Positions 53,913 through 63,590 of a stretch of 64,000 bases of DNA are shown in pieces. Under the pieces are notes generated by a model that was not told the DNA's origin, ran no database searches, and worked only from the letters and a program-made list of their open reading frames with translations. Every line of letters begins with the position of its first letter. The first letter of the stretch is position 1. The position numbers and the translations under genes were made by a program. This DNA comes from Chinchilla lanigera (taxonomy: Eukaryota; Chordata; Mammalia; Rodentia; Chinchillidae), in assembly GCF_000276665.1 (NCBI RefSeq), contig NW_004955423.1, positions 4,181,694 to 4,245,693 on the forward strand, in the 5' to 3' direction.

Positions 53913-55139
53913 ATAGAGTGACTTGAGACAAAAGCAATTTAAGAACAAAGATAACAAGATCTTGCCTGCTGACCTCATAATTAAGACAATGCGGCATCCT
54001 TCTAAAGGTGCCGTGCAGTTTCAGGTGTTGGCGTTATTCAGCAGGTAGAATAGTGCCCTATGCTGCTGATGGGAAGGCAATGTCCAGGAGTGAGTGTTCA
54101 CAGGCAGTTTTAGGTGCAGACCTCCCTGCGGCTCCTCTATACCCCGCTGCAGTCATTATTCATTCGTATAGACTCTGAACTTTCCACACTACAGCTGTAA
54201 ATCATTCCCATTATCTGCATGTCCCCTACCTGGCCACAAAGTTCCACGCGGCTGGGGCTTGGACTTACTCCAACGCCAAATTCCCAGTTCCTTGCACTGG
54301 GCTAGGCACAAGTGCGTGAGCCATACTAGTGAATATAGTAATGAATGCTCAGAGAACTGAAGGTGTATACATGGGAGATTTACTTGTACCCCAAATTCAC
54401 CACTGTCACGTGTCTGCTTCTCCAAACATAGGCTTTACATAAAACTAGTCTCCAACCTCAAAAGCCTTTTAGGCAGCGAAGGAATACCAGGCTGCTAGAG
54501 CTGGAGTCAGTTCTTTCAGTAGGCAGTGACAGAAGCCTTTTCTATTAGTGACAATACTTCTCAGAGTATTTACAAAGATTCCCCTGCACTGCCACAGGCC
54601 AGTACTTCCAAGAATTGAATTTTTAGGAGGAGAGCAAGCAAAAGTGTCCTTTCCACAGCCCATACATAATCCTTCAAACTGTGCTTAGGGAGGACAAGAG
54701 GATGTCCACTGCTGTAAGACATTACTTGGTCATCCAGGGTACCAAAGAGGTCTTTTGTCTTGAAAATACACTCCTGCAGAAGGCCTGTGATACACCTGCC
54801 AGGTAATATCTAAATTGGGGACACGTTTTTTTATTTTTCTGAGACTGATTTAGACATGGTTTGTAAGAAAAGAAAAACCATAATCGAAACAGTATATTCT
54901 GCCTGAACTTTCTTGGACATGACCTCTTCTAGCTGTAGACAAACACAGGAAATACAGCTTGTCACTAAAATGAATAGGAAAAATTAAGAGTTTTCCAACT
55001 CACTGAACTCTACAAGTCTTTTTTTTTTTTACCACCACCATGAAAAGGGCAGGAGATTAAATGATACTTGCTATGATTTTATGTTACCTTCTCAATGGTG
55101 ATACCAAGTTGTGAATCACAAAGTCACTAAAAAATTATT
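53913..55139. other. unassigned sequence downstream of LRRC8D
   Basis: Immediately past the predicted LRRC8D 3' end. A poly(T) run sits at 55018-55030. No other gene or repeat recognised; longer LRRC8D 3' UTR forms could reach into it. Confidence 0.4.
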
Positions 55140-55154
55140 TTGGTTATAATTAAA

Positions 55155-55160
55155 TTTATT
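55155..55160 (-). terminator. candidate poly(A) signal, distal
   Basis: TTTATT on the plus strand, that is AATAAA on the transcript strand, about 800 bases after the stop codon. Confidence 0.5.
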
Positions 55161-55178
55161 TTAAAAAAATGTTTTCTA

Positions 55179-55184
55179 TTTATT
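55179..55184 (-). terminator. candidate poly(A) signal
   Basis: A second AATAAA in transcript sense, 24 bases before the distal one. Either could direct cleavage near 55135-55165. Confidence 0.5.
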
Positions 55185-55844
55185 GGCAATCCTACAGTAT
55201 TGATACAAAAGTATACCACATAATCAGAACTCCAGCTCATAGGGAAAAAACTACTATTTAAAGATGTGTTGTTTTTTTTTCCTTATTATTAAGAAAGACA
55301 AAACTGAACATTCTAAACATTTTTACTGTATTCAAGACCTTCCAGAGTGTAAAAATTTACAAAATGGGATTCTCATCTGACAAGCAGCAGCACTTGTCAA
55401 ACACTGTAAAATGTGCTTATTTTAGATGCTTTAAAAAAAACAGGGAAGAAATCAACATTGCAGCAAATCTAAATTTCTAAGTTAGGGCTTGATGTGTCTT
55501 TAGTGATCTGAGTTAAAGTACTATTGGACCAGCTAAACAAAATAAATCATGACATCTCAAAAAAGGTAATATAGTAAGAAAAAACCAATTTAATCATTTA
55601 CTTTAGCAGGCAAGCAATTTGTAAACATTCAGTAGCGGCAGCATCCAAGTTACAATTTAAAAAGAACCAATATTAGTGATTATAATTTTTCCTTCCCTTT
55701 CCCCAGAAGAAAAAATATATATATAGAAAGGAAGAAAAAAAGGAAAAGAAAGAAAAAAAGGTGTGGAAATGAATGACCTCAAACACTACAAACATGAACA
55801 TTCAGTTACGTCTTCTATCAGCCTTCTATGCAGCCTCTCTGTGT

Positions 55845-55850
55845 TTTATT
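55845..55850 (-). terminator. candidate proximal poly(A) signal
   Basis: AATAAA in transcript sense only about 110 bases after the stop codon. It would give a short 3' UTR if used. Confidence 0.25.
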
Positions 55851-55957
55851 TTAAAAGATGTATCTACTAAAATGCATTATCTTGCAATAACTTGTACGTG
55901 AGCATCTGCAATCTAGGAAGTTGTTCCTGCACAGGAATGTGCACGTGTTATCTCAGT

Positions 55958-58534
55958 TTAAATCCCATTTGCAAAGGGAACGTTTATGTCTTGATTCAAT
56001 GCTTCTTTGACTTCTAGTGGCAGGGTGTCAAAAAGGTGATCTTCTACAACAAGCCCACTCTTCTTGAGCATTCGACACTGGCCCAGCTGTGCTGGCAAGC
56101 GGTCCAAGCAGTTTCCTTTCAGCTCCAGCTGAGTGAGCTGGGAGAGCTGACCAATTTTTTCTGGGAGGGAGGTGATGCAGTTTTGACCCAGATTCAAAGT
56201 CCTCAACTTCACACATTTAAACAATTGTTTTGGCAGAATGTCCACTTTGTTCCCAGTGATATGCAAATGCTGCAGGTTCTGAAGCAATCCTATCTCTATT
56301 GGAATCATTGAAATGTTGTTGTAGCTTACATCTAAGCATCTGAGTTTCTGTAAACTAAATACTGCCACTGGTAAGGACTCAAGCTTGTTGTTGGAGAAAT
56401 AAAGCGACTCCAAGTTTTTGACATGGGTAATGGAGGGAGGAATGGTAACAATTTTATTATGCCATAATTTTAAACAAGTCAGTCGTTTTAAATGCTGGAA
56501 ACTGATGATCTCCTCAATTGTGCGTATGTTATTTGACTTTAAATCCAGTTCTTGTAAATTAGAGAGGCTGAAAATAGCATGTGGGATTCTCTCTAGCTCA
56601 CAGTTCTGGAGTTCCAGCTCAGCGACATTCATCATTTTCTTAAGGCTGTTCAGTACCAAGAGTTTAGTGCCGTCATTATGAATGACTAACTTTGTAAGAT
56701 GTGGAGCCACATCCGTAATGTTGGAGGGAACTTTGGTCAAATTGCTCTTCACATGGAGAATCTTAAGGTGCCGCAGCTCTCGGAGGGACTCGAGTCCTAT
56801 CATCTTATTGTTTTCTGAGTTCAAATTGCCTATCAAGTACAGCTCTCGCAGGTTTTTGAGCAGATACACCCAGGCAGGAATTTCAGCCACATCGGTGAAC
56901 TTCACGTGAAGGCATCTCAAGTGATCGCGGAGAAAGCTAAAAGCAGTCTGTTCAACTTTTGCTGGGCAATGGCAGAGATGGAGCTCTTGGAGGTTAGTCA
57001 TCTGAGAAATCTTAGCGGGAATTTTAGCTTCTGGAATCAGTTCAAGTTTTAGCACATCCAAGTCTGTGAGGTCAAAGACAGCATCCGGCACTCCTGACAG
57101 CATGAACAGGTGCAACTCCTGCTTGTCCTGGGCATTGCGTGACACGTGCTGCCTGAGTTTTTCAAATGTCCACTCATGGTTCAAACTAATTTCCCTAAGT
57201 TTGTTTTCACTGACTTCTGACAAGAACACACCAAAACGCTTGGAATACAGCTGGTCATACTGGTCTACCATGTGTAGAAGGAACGCAAAGTCATTTTTGA
57301 CATCTGGAATGTCACTGAAACTGCTCTCCTCTCTGACTTTCTCAAAAGAATATTCCTTCAAAGGTATCCTGAATAACCAGAACAGAGTGTAGAGGCAGAT
57401 AAAACCATAAACGCAAATAATGGAAATGTAACTGATGAGAAGCTTTTTCAACATGTAAGCCATGTTGTGGGTGCACTCAAATACCTCATAGCCAGTCAGG
57501 TGCTCGACTTTGGGCTTGCAGACGTGCTCAAAGCTGATTGCATTGACGAAGTTCGCAGTGTAGCACAGAATGAAAATGAACTTGGCTGTTTTGATGACTG
57601 TTTGGACCACATAGAGTTTATAGATTAAGTCACTGTCTTCCACATGGGCACGGAACTTCCTCACTTTCTCAAACAGGGCTTTCGCCTGTTCCCCGTCTTT
57701 TTTGTCTAAGATGGTCATGCTGGGAACTTCGATCACAGGCTTTTCAGCTGAGAACTTGAAGCCAGTTTTGTTGATCATTGGGGTACTGGCACTGGGGCTC
57801 CCCTCATCGCTGCTGGTGGACACATGCTTTGGTAGAGTCTGGGCACCTGTTATTCTCTGCTTGTTTTCCTCTGAGTCTTCACATGCTGTCTCAGACAGTG
57901 CTTTAGTAGTCCAAGGAGATTCGAAGCACTTTCCTAATATTGAAACAAAATGTTCTACTTTTGAGCATGTTTTGGGATATTTGAACCAAAAATTGCTACT
58001 GACCATGAGAATAATAGTATGGATAAGGGCAAGGTATGGAAAGTACTTAGAATACCATGGGAGGGCCAGATGGTAACACATCTGGTTAATAAATACATAT
58101 TGCTGAAAATCCAAGTTTGTTTTTCGGCCTGTTGGATCTTTCTTCTCTTTCCTTGCCTCCTGATTTGGAACTGTGGCATCTGGGTGAGGATATGTGGCTC
58201 TGAGAGGTATGTCAGGTGTCACAGCAGATGTACCAAAGGAAATGTCATTCGTTATCCGCCTGTCTTGGTCTTGGCTAGTGGCTGCTTCCATCTTCGGGAC
58301 CTCAGTGGTGACATCAGTATTTCCGGGTGGCGTGTGTGCCTTTGAGCTTACAGGAGATGGCAACACTGGCAAGCAGACCACCTGATCTTTGGTAAGTTGC
58401 ATGGTTCCTGCAAAGATGGCTACCATCAACATAACAACAGCCAGGTAATCCATAAACACGTCCCACCATGGTTTCAGGATTCTGTAAGTTGGCTGAATGT
58501 CATTAAGGGAAGCAACTTCTGCGAGGGTAAACAT
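55958..58534 (-). CDS. LRRC8D: LRRC8D, volume-regulated anion channel subunit
   Basis: Encodes a complete 858-residue protein, the same length as human LRRC8D. LRRC8D joins the obligatory subunit LRRC8A in hexameric plasma-membrane channels that open on cell swelling; known work on the family links the D subunit to passage of organic osmolytes such as taurine and of cisplatin and blasticidin S. Visible features: the conserved N-terminus MFTLAEVASLNDIQPTYRIL; membrane segments at about 23-48, 163-184, 310-332 and 361-388; a long first extracellular loop (about 50-160) with Cys54, Cys153 and Phe143, the D-subunit constriction residue; Cys339 and Cys354 in the second loop; a charged cytoplasmic loop (185-309); and a leucine-rich-repeat domain from about 489 to 830. 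The whole coding region is one exon, as in the family. I chose the ATG at 58534 because the splice acceptor lies two bases before it. The frame is intact with no missing key residue. From memory, differences from human cluster in the first extracellular loop. Confidence 0.98.
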   Translation of the reverse strand: MFTLAEVASLNDIQPTYRILKPWWDVFMDYLAVVMLMVAIFAGTMQLTKDQVVCLPVLPSPVSSKAHTPPGNTDVTTEVPKMEAATSQDQDRRITNDISFGTSAVTPDIPLRATYPHPDATVPNQEARKEKKDPTGRKTNLDFQQYVFINQMCYHLALPWYSKYFPYLALIHTIILMVSSNFWFKYPKTCSKVEHFVSILGKCFESPWTTKALSETACEDSEENKQRITGAQTLPKHVSTSSDEGSPSASTPMINKTGFKFSAEKPVIEVPSMTILDKKDGEQAKALFEKVRKFRAHVEDSDLIYKLYVVQTVIKTAKFIFILCYTANFVNAISFEHVCKPKVEHLTGYEVFECTHNMAYMLKKLLISYISIICVYGFICLYTLFWLFRIPLKEYSFEKVREESSFSDIPDVKNDFAFLLHMVDQYDQLYSKRFGVFLSEVSENKLREISLNHEWTFEKLRQHVSRNAQDKQELHLFMLSGVPDAVFDLTDLDVLKLELIPEAKIPAKISQMTNLQELHLCHCPAKVEQTAFSFLRDHLRCLHVKFTDVAEIPAWVYLLKNLRELYLIGNLNSENNKMIGLESLRELRHLKILHVKSNLTKVPSNITDVAPHLTKLVIHNDGTKLLVLNSLKKMMNVAELELQNCELERIPHAIFSLSNLQELDLKSNNIRTIEEIISFQHLKRLTCLKLWHNKIVTIPPSITHVKNLESLYFSNNKLESLPVAVFSLQKLRCLDVSYNNISMIPIEIGLLQNLQHLHITGNKVDILPKQLFKCVKLRTLNLGQNCITSLPEKIGQLSQLTQLELKGNCLDRLPAQLGQCRMLKKSGLVVEDHLFDTLPLEVKEALNQDINVPFANGI

Positions 58535-58536
58535 TC

Positions 58537-58560
58537 CTAGAAAACAAGAAAACAAGACAT
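58537..58560 (-). promoter_or_regulatory. 3' splice site of the LRRC8D coding exon
   Basis: In transcript sense a pyrimidine-rich CTTGTTTTCTTGTTTTCTAG is followed by GA and the ATG. The AG is at 58538-58537, so the exon starts at 58536 with two bases of 5' UTR. This excludes the in-frame upstream ATG at 58576 as intronic. Confidence 0.9.
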
Positions 58561-58808
58561 TGTTATGGAGCTGCAAGTGCTCACAGTAAAAGAGGAAAAA
58601 CCCTATGTCAGCTCCAAACTAAAGTTTCTCATCCAGGTCCTATCTTTTTGTCCAAGACACGTGTGGTAAAAAATGAAAAAGAGAACTATACATGAGGGAG
58701 AGAGTCACTTGTTTCTAGTACAGTAGGGTTTTTTTTTTCTTCTTAGGAGAAGGAAAAAAAATAAAGATTCTAGGTAAGAAGTAACAGCAGGCTGTAGCAA
58801 GTCTGAAG

Positions 58809-59136
58809 GTTATGGTTTAGATCTGGGGCGCCTCCCGAAGGGTACTGGGAGCATGGGGGTGATATAACAGTGGACTAATCCACTGTTGAGTTCACAGTGA
58901 GGTGCTGTCAGGAGGAGGGGCCTAGCTGGAAGAGGAGGGCCCCTGGGAGCCTGATCTGCTTCCCGGCCACCATGAGGTGAGCAGCTTTCCTCCCCGACTG
59001 CCTCTTCCCACTGTGCCGTTTCTGTGGCTGTGCCTCCCAATCAGGGACTGAAACTTCTGAAACGCAGTCAAAAGAAGCCTCTCCTCTTTTAAGCTGTGGG
59101 TTTTGTCTCAGCAATGAGGAAAGTGACTGAAACAGT
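58809..59136 (+). mobile_element. MaLR LTR in the LRRC8D intron
   Basis: Forward order: GGTTATGGTTTAGATCTGGG, AGGAGGGGCCTAGCTGGAAG, CGGCCACCATGAGGTGAGCA, GGGACTGAAACTTCTGAAAC, GTCTCAGCAATGAGGAAAGT. Antisense to LRRC8D. Confidence 0.85.
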
Positions 59137-59224
59137 ACTGGACCTGGAAGGAAGATGGGAGAGCAGGATGGCTTTTGTTGTGAACTGGATTAATTCAAGG
59201 TTAAGAGTGACGCTTTGGGGTAGG

Positions 59225-59372
59225 AGTGTGAAATGATTTGTTTTTATTTTTATTAGTACATGTTTGCAATTCATAATTATTGCATTCACTGTAGGGAACT
59301 GGCACATGTACACAACACATTTCAATTCCTTTTTCTCCTTCCTTCTATTTCCCCTTTTATTCTTCCAGCATC
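59225..59372 (-). mobile_element. L1 3' UTR fragment
   Basis: GTTTTTATTTTTATTAGTAC, ATTATTGCATTCACTGTAGG and the TTCCTTTTTCTCCTTCCTTC pyrimidine stretch parallel, in reverse, the L1 3' UTR at 9085-9190. Confidence 0.5.
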
Positions 59373-60169
59373 TGTCATTTGTTTATCTTATAAGATCTTA
59401 TGAAGTTAATCTTTTGTAAGTCAACATTGAAGGGTTTGTGTGCCTTGTTAAACACTTGATACTGTACTTCAGACTGAGTCCAGCAGCACTTACTGAAGTA
59501 TGATTCTCGAAGGTTTATGTTTCTCATGTGTATAAGACGGATAACAGCTTCTAAGATTCGCTGGAAATTTAAATTATGTAACGACTGCAAGACTGCTATA
59601 CCTCTTTTTGAGTCCCATAAACAGCTGAAACTAGGGTCTATAATCTAAGGAGTCTTGGTATATATATTTGGAATTGCTGAAACTCTGGCCTTTGGTCCAG
59701 AACCTATGGAAAGCATGGAGAATGAAAAGAGGGCCAAAGACCCAAGTGGGCATGAAATAATCAGTGATGCTGCTGCTGAATAAGTTATGACCAGTAAGAC
59801 ACTTGGTGTCTATCAAAGCAGGTGACTCCAGCAGCCACGGAAGGAGTCCTTGTGACCAGACACTCGATAATATGGTCACTATTCATGACCAGCTAGCAGC
59901 TTGACCACAAACTAGTTTTTTTGAAATAGTAAATTACAAGAATAGTCATTCTGGAAATAATCAAGTAAAATACAGTGTTTATAAAGGCAAGTAATGGGAA
60001 GTGGGCTTCTGTAATCACATACATAAGCCAAATGTTTATTTTATCTTCTCAAATTTGGAAGGTATGACTTCTTCAAAAATATCGTATTATGCTTTGTCAA
60101 GAGATTCTTGTATTTGAATATTAAAAAATAAAATTATTTCTTTTAAAAAATTAATGAAATGTTAAATGG
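59373..60169. other. unassigned intronic sequence
   Basis: No exon or transposon recognised. Confidence 0.45.
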
Positions 60170-61034
60170 TAGAAAAACATAGGATACAAGATAAATAAAT
60201 ACAAATAAACAGCATTTCTACACAATAATGAACCCACCTAGAAAGAAATCAGGAAAACAATTCCATTCACAATGGTTTAAAAAAATTAAAAATTGAGAGA
60301 TTAACGTAAGGAGGTAAAAGACCTGTATAATGAAAATTACAAAAATCTAAAAAAAGAAATTGAAGATGTCACTAGAAAATGTAAAGACATTACTTACTCT
60401 TATATTGAAAGAAATAGTATCATGAAAATGGCAATTTTCCAAAAGTAATCTGCAGAGTCAATGAAATCCCTATTAAAATATCAACAACATCCTTCATAGA
60501 ACTAGACAAAGAATCCTAAAATATAAGGCCTAGAATAGTTAAAAGCTCTGCTGAACAAAAACAGCAAAGCTGACCACTAAGTGGATCAAAGACCTAGAGA
60601 AAAAAAGTTTGAAACTGCTGGAAGATAAAATAGGGAAACATTTTAGCACACACGTGGACTTTATGAATAGAACACCAACAGCACAGAAAATAATACCAAG
60701 AATCAACAAATGGGATTACATCAAGTTAAAAAAACTGCAAAAAAGAAAACAAGAGTGAAAAGAAAATCTACAGAATTGGAACAGATTTTGCTAGCTATTT
60801 TTCCAATGAAGGACCAATATCTAGAACATATAAAGAACACAAAAAACAAGCAAACAACAAAACCCAAAACAAATGATGCATGTAAAAAAACGGGCAAATG
60901 AATTGAATAATACTTCTCAGAAGTATAAATGGCCAATAAGTATATGAAAATATTTGACATCTTTGGCCATTAGGGAAATACAAATCAAAATAATTTTAAG
61001 ATTTCATCTTATCCCAGTCAGAATGGCTATACTG

Positions 61035-61037
<3 letters not shown>

Positions 61038-61073
<36 letters not shown>
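61038..61073. repeat. (CA)n microsatellite
   Basis: About 18 CA units inside the L1. Confidence 0.95.
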
Positions 61074-61076
<3 letters not shown>

Positions 61077-61262
61077 AAGGAATTTGGAGGCAGGAAGAGC
61101 AAGACTTTACAGTGTTGGTAGGAATGTAAAATCATACAACCACTATGGAAATCAGGGTGGGGGTCCCTCAAAAACTAAAACTAAAACTACCATTTGACCC
61201 AGCTATATCTCTCCAGGGTATATTCTTGAAAGAATTAAAGATACCATGTACTACAGTCATAT

Positions 61263-61498
61263 GTTGGTACTGGACTGCTTTGAAACTCATTGAATTTGGT
61301 ATTCAATGGCTTAATCCCCCCTGCATACCCTCCAAGTACTCATTTGTTTGATACTCGATACCCAAACCAGAACTTTTCAGTGTCAACTGCTTCGTAACTT
61401 GCTGCACTCTCCAGTCAAAATAATCTGTTTGGTACTGTTTTTGGTACTCATTATACCTACTACTGGAACCAATTAACAACAAATACCTAGATATCACT
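61263..61498. mobile_element. unclassified insert within L1
   Basis: About 236 bp with no L1 counterpart interrupts the L1 between CATGTACTACAGTCATATG and TATAGTGACACATGCATACC. It has repeated GGTACT/AGTACTC/GATACTC-like words and no recognisable family. The same L1 position is partly represented on both sides, which hints at a target-site duplication. Confidence 0.5.
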
Positions 61499-61975
61499 GT
61501 ATAGTGACACATGCATACCTGTATGTATACCAGCACAATTAACAATAGCAAGCTCTGGAAACAGCCTGGATGCCCATCAACAGATACACGGATAAAAGAA
61601 AATGTGGGATGAATATGTAATGGAATACATATACAAAGAAAGAAATATGAACACAAAGAAAAATGAACATATGGTATCTGCAGGCAAATAAAACCTGATA
61701 CCATCATGATAAGCAAAATCAGACTCAGAAAGGCAGAATCAAAGTCTCTGAAAGTTAAATGTCACATGTTTTCTCTAAGGAGCCTAAAATATAAATGAAT
61801 GAATAAAATAAAGAAGTGATAGCAGCCAGCTAGATGGTAAACTCTTGGAGCTGGTGGGGGGGAGAGGAGTAAAAAAATAAAAAATGATCAAGATGTGTAC
61901 CAATTCCCCTAAAATGAATTATCACTATTCTGTATTATAAAAAGTCACTTTAAAAAAAAGCAAGGCAAATACTCA

Positions 61976-62194
61976 AGATTTTAGGAATACATTTTTTAAA
62001 ATGAAGAATGAAAAACAGATTTTAACCATTCTATGTCAGAGGTGCCTGCTAAGCTCTCTGATGCTAACTCTAATCTACTGAGTTGTTCTTGTAATTTGTG
62101 AAAACTGCTAAAAATCACATTCCCTGACTTTAGGGCTAAGAATGAAATGCCTGGTATCCAGGGTTTGTAAAAAAAAAGACACAACCAAACATAT
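61976..62194. other. unassigned intronic sequence
   Basis: Nothing recognised. Confidence 0.4.
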
Positions 62195-62292
62195 TGGTCA
62201 GCTTTCTTCTTGTTGGAAGAAGATAGTGTACCTCAGACCATCTACTTAAAGGAGAAGTTTGTTTTGACTCATAGTTTCAAAACCTGGCCTGC

Positions 62293-62412
62293 AGGCTGGG
62301 GATTTAGCTCAGTGGCACAGCACCTGCCTGGTAAGTGCGAGGTTGTGAGTTCGATTCCCAGTACTGGAGAAAAACCAAACCAAACCAAACCAAACCAAAA
62401 CAAAAAAACCCC
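62293..62412 (+). mobile_element. ID SINE
   Basis: GGCTGGGGATTTAGCTCAGT with the GTGGCACAGCACC variant and an (AAACC)n tail. Flanks AAAACCTGGCCTGC and AAAACCTAGTCTGC match 12 of 14. Confidence 0.93.
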
Positions 62413-62552
62413 ACAAAACCTAGTCTGCTGACTCCAATGTAGGAAAAGCATGGCAGAAGAGCTTATAGAAGAAATCTGCTCAACCTATGGCAGCCAGAAA
62501 GCAGACAGTACAGACAGAGATACACCCTGCAAAGGAACAGCACCAGGGATCT

Positions 62553-62645
62553 TTTTTTTTTTTTTTTCCTCCAGTACCGGGAACCGAACTCACAACCTTG
62601 GGCTTGTCAGGCAGGCGCTTTGTCGCTGAGCTACATCCCCAGCCC
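62553..62645 (-). mobile_element. ID SINE
   Basis: Reverse ID (CAGTACCGGGAACCGAACTC, GTCGCTGAGCTACATCCCCA) with a T-rich left end. Perfect 15-bp duplications CAGCACCAGGGATCT at 62538-62552 and 62646-62660. Confidence 0.97.
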
Positions 62646-62830
62646 CAGCACCAGGGATCTATCTCCTCCAACTGGGCCTGACCTCCTACTGGCATATTCA
62701 GCTACAAACTCATCACTGCATTAACCCACTGATAGATATAATGCCACCATGACCCAAGCACGTTCTAAAAGCCCCACCTCTAAACATATGACACTTCTGA
62801 GGGACATTTCATATCTAAACCATCACATTC

Positions 62831-63175
62831 TGTTCCTAGTCCTCAAAGGCTCATGTCCCTCTCATTATGCAAAATATATTCAATCCATATCCAAGAATCA
62901 CTTACGGTTCAAGCATTGCTTAAAAGTTAGTCAGAGGCTCAAGGCAAATTCTTAGGTGTGAGTCCCTGTACAAATCAAAGAGTTCATCCAACATACAATG
63001 GCATAAGTTAAACATTCCCATTCTAAAAGGGAGAAGAAATAGATAGGTAGAAAGGAAGAAGACTGAAAGAAGACCAAAACTCAGGGCACTAAAGGCATTT
63101 GGTGGCAAGATGTGAGTTCCAGCAGTAGAAAAGCTAACCAACCAATACAAGGTCCTGTGATTCAACCTTTGTCAT
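62831..63175 (-). mobile_element. MaLR internal remnant
   Basis: CAAAGGCTCATGTCCCTCTC, TATTCAATCCATATCCAAGA, TAAACATTCCCATTCTAAAA follow the LTR in MaLR internal order. Non-coding. Confidence 0.7.
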
Positions 63176-63219
63176 CTCCAGATGCCTGCAGTGCTATCCT
63201 TGTAACTTCCAGTATCTCC

Positions 63220-63590
63220 AAAAAGCCATTCTCCCTTGTTGTCAGTCCTTCTCCCACTGTTTCCTCTACTTAAAATACCTCCTTCACACTCCTGTCACCA
63301 GACTACCCGGTTTCTGTTGTCTTTCCCAGGAAGCTTCCCTGTCCTCTAGGCTAAGTGCGGTGCTCCTCCAATGTCCTGGCACAGGACTCCACTTCTGCCC
63401 ATCACAGTCCTCATCAGGTCTATGCTGCTGTGTTCTCTGCCTCTACCTTTTCATTTAGTCCTCACCCCAAAGCCACAGTGTTTGCTTATATGATTTCCCA
63501 CAAGCTTAACAAAATGAGTCAGGGATTATGGTCATCTTCCTTCCAAAGCCAGACACACAGAAGTGCTCCATCAATGAAAGAAATGTATGA
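63220..63590 (+). mobile_element. L2 LINE fragment
   Basis: CCCAGGAAGCTTCCCTGTCC, TGTCCTGGCACAGGACTCCA, CCAGACACACAGAAGTGCTC, ATCAATGAAAGAAATGTATG match L2 3' phrases. Confidence 0.6.

Larger units (their letters stand above)
55140..55957 (-). other. LRRC8D: LRRC8D 3' UTR (predicted)
   Basis: AT-rich, free of recognisable transposons, contiguous with the LRRC8D stop codon, and ended by AATAAA signals. The absence of SINEs here, in contrast to all surrounding sequence, fits a constrained UTR. The exact 3' end is inferred, not seen. Confidence 0.55.
60170..61975 (+). mobile_element. old L1 fragment in the LRRC8D intron
   Basis: ORF2 nucleotide landmarks in order: GGAAAACAATTCCATTCACA, AAGGAGGTAAAAGACCTGTA, GTCAATGAAATCCCTATTAA, TTTATGAATAGAACACCAAC, CTACCATTTGACCCAGCTAT, GCCCATCAACAGATACACGG, then a 3' UTR to about 61975. 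Frames are destroyed. It lies antisense to LRRC8D and contains a CA run and an unclassified insert. Confidence 0.88.
62195..62830 (-). mobile_element. MaLR 3' LTR with two nested ID SINEs
   Basis: TTGGTCAGCTTTCTTCTTGT, ACTTAAAGGAGAAGTTTGTT, CAACTGGGCCTGACCTCCTA, CTTCTGAGGGACATTTCATA. LTR order resumes after each ID is removed. Confidence 0.8.

Noticed and set aside
56036..58385. Many plus-strand open frames of 63 to 124 codons across LRRC8D, for example 57702..58076.
   Set aside because: Antisense shadows of a conserved coding exon; no independent domain or transcription signal.
58535..58576. In-frame ATG giving a 14-residue N-terminal extension of LRRC8D.
   Set aside because: It lies upstream of the splice acceptor at 58537-58538 in intronic polypyrimidine sequence. 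The start at 58534 gives the conserved LRRC8 N-terminus and the family length of 858.
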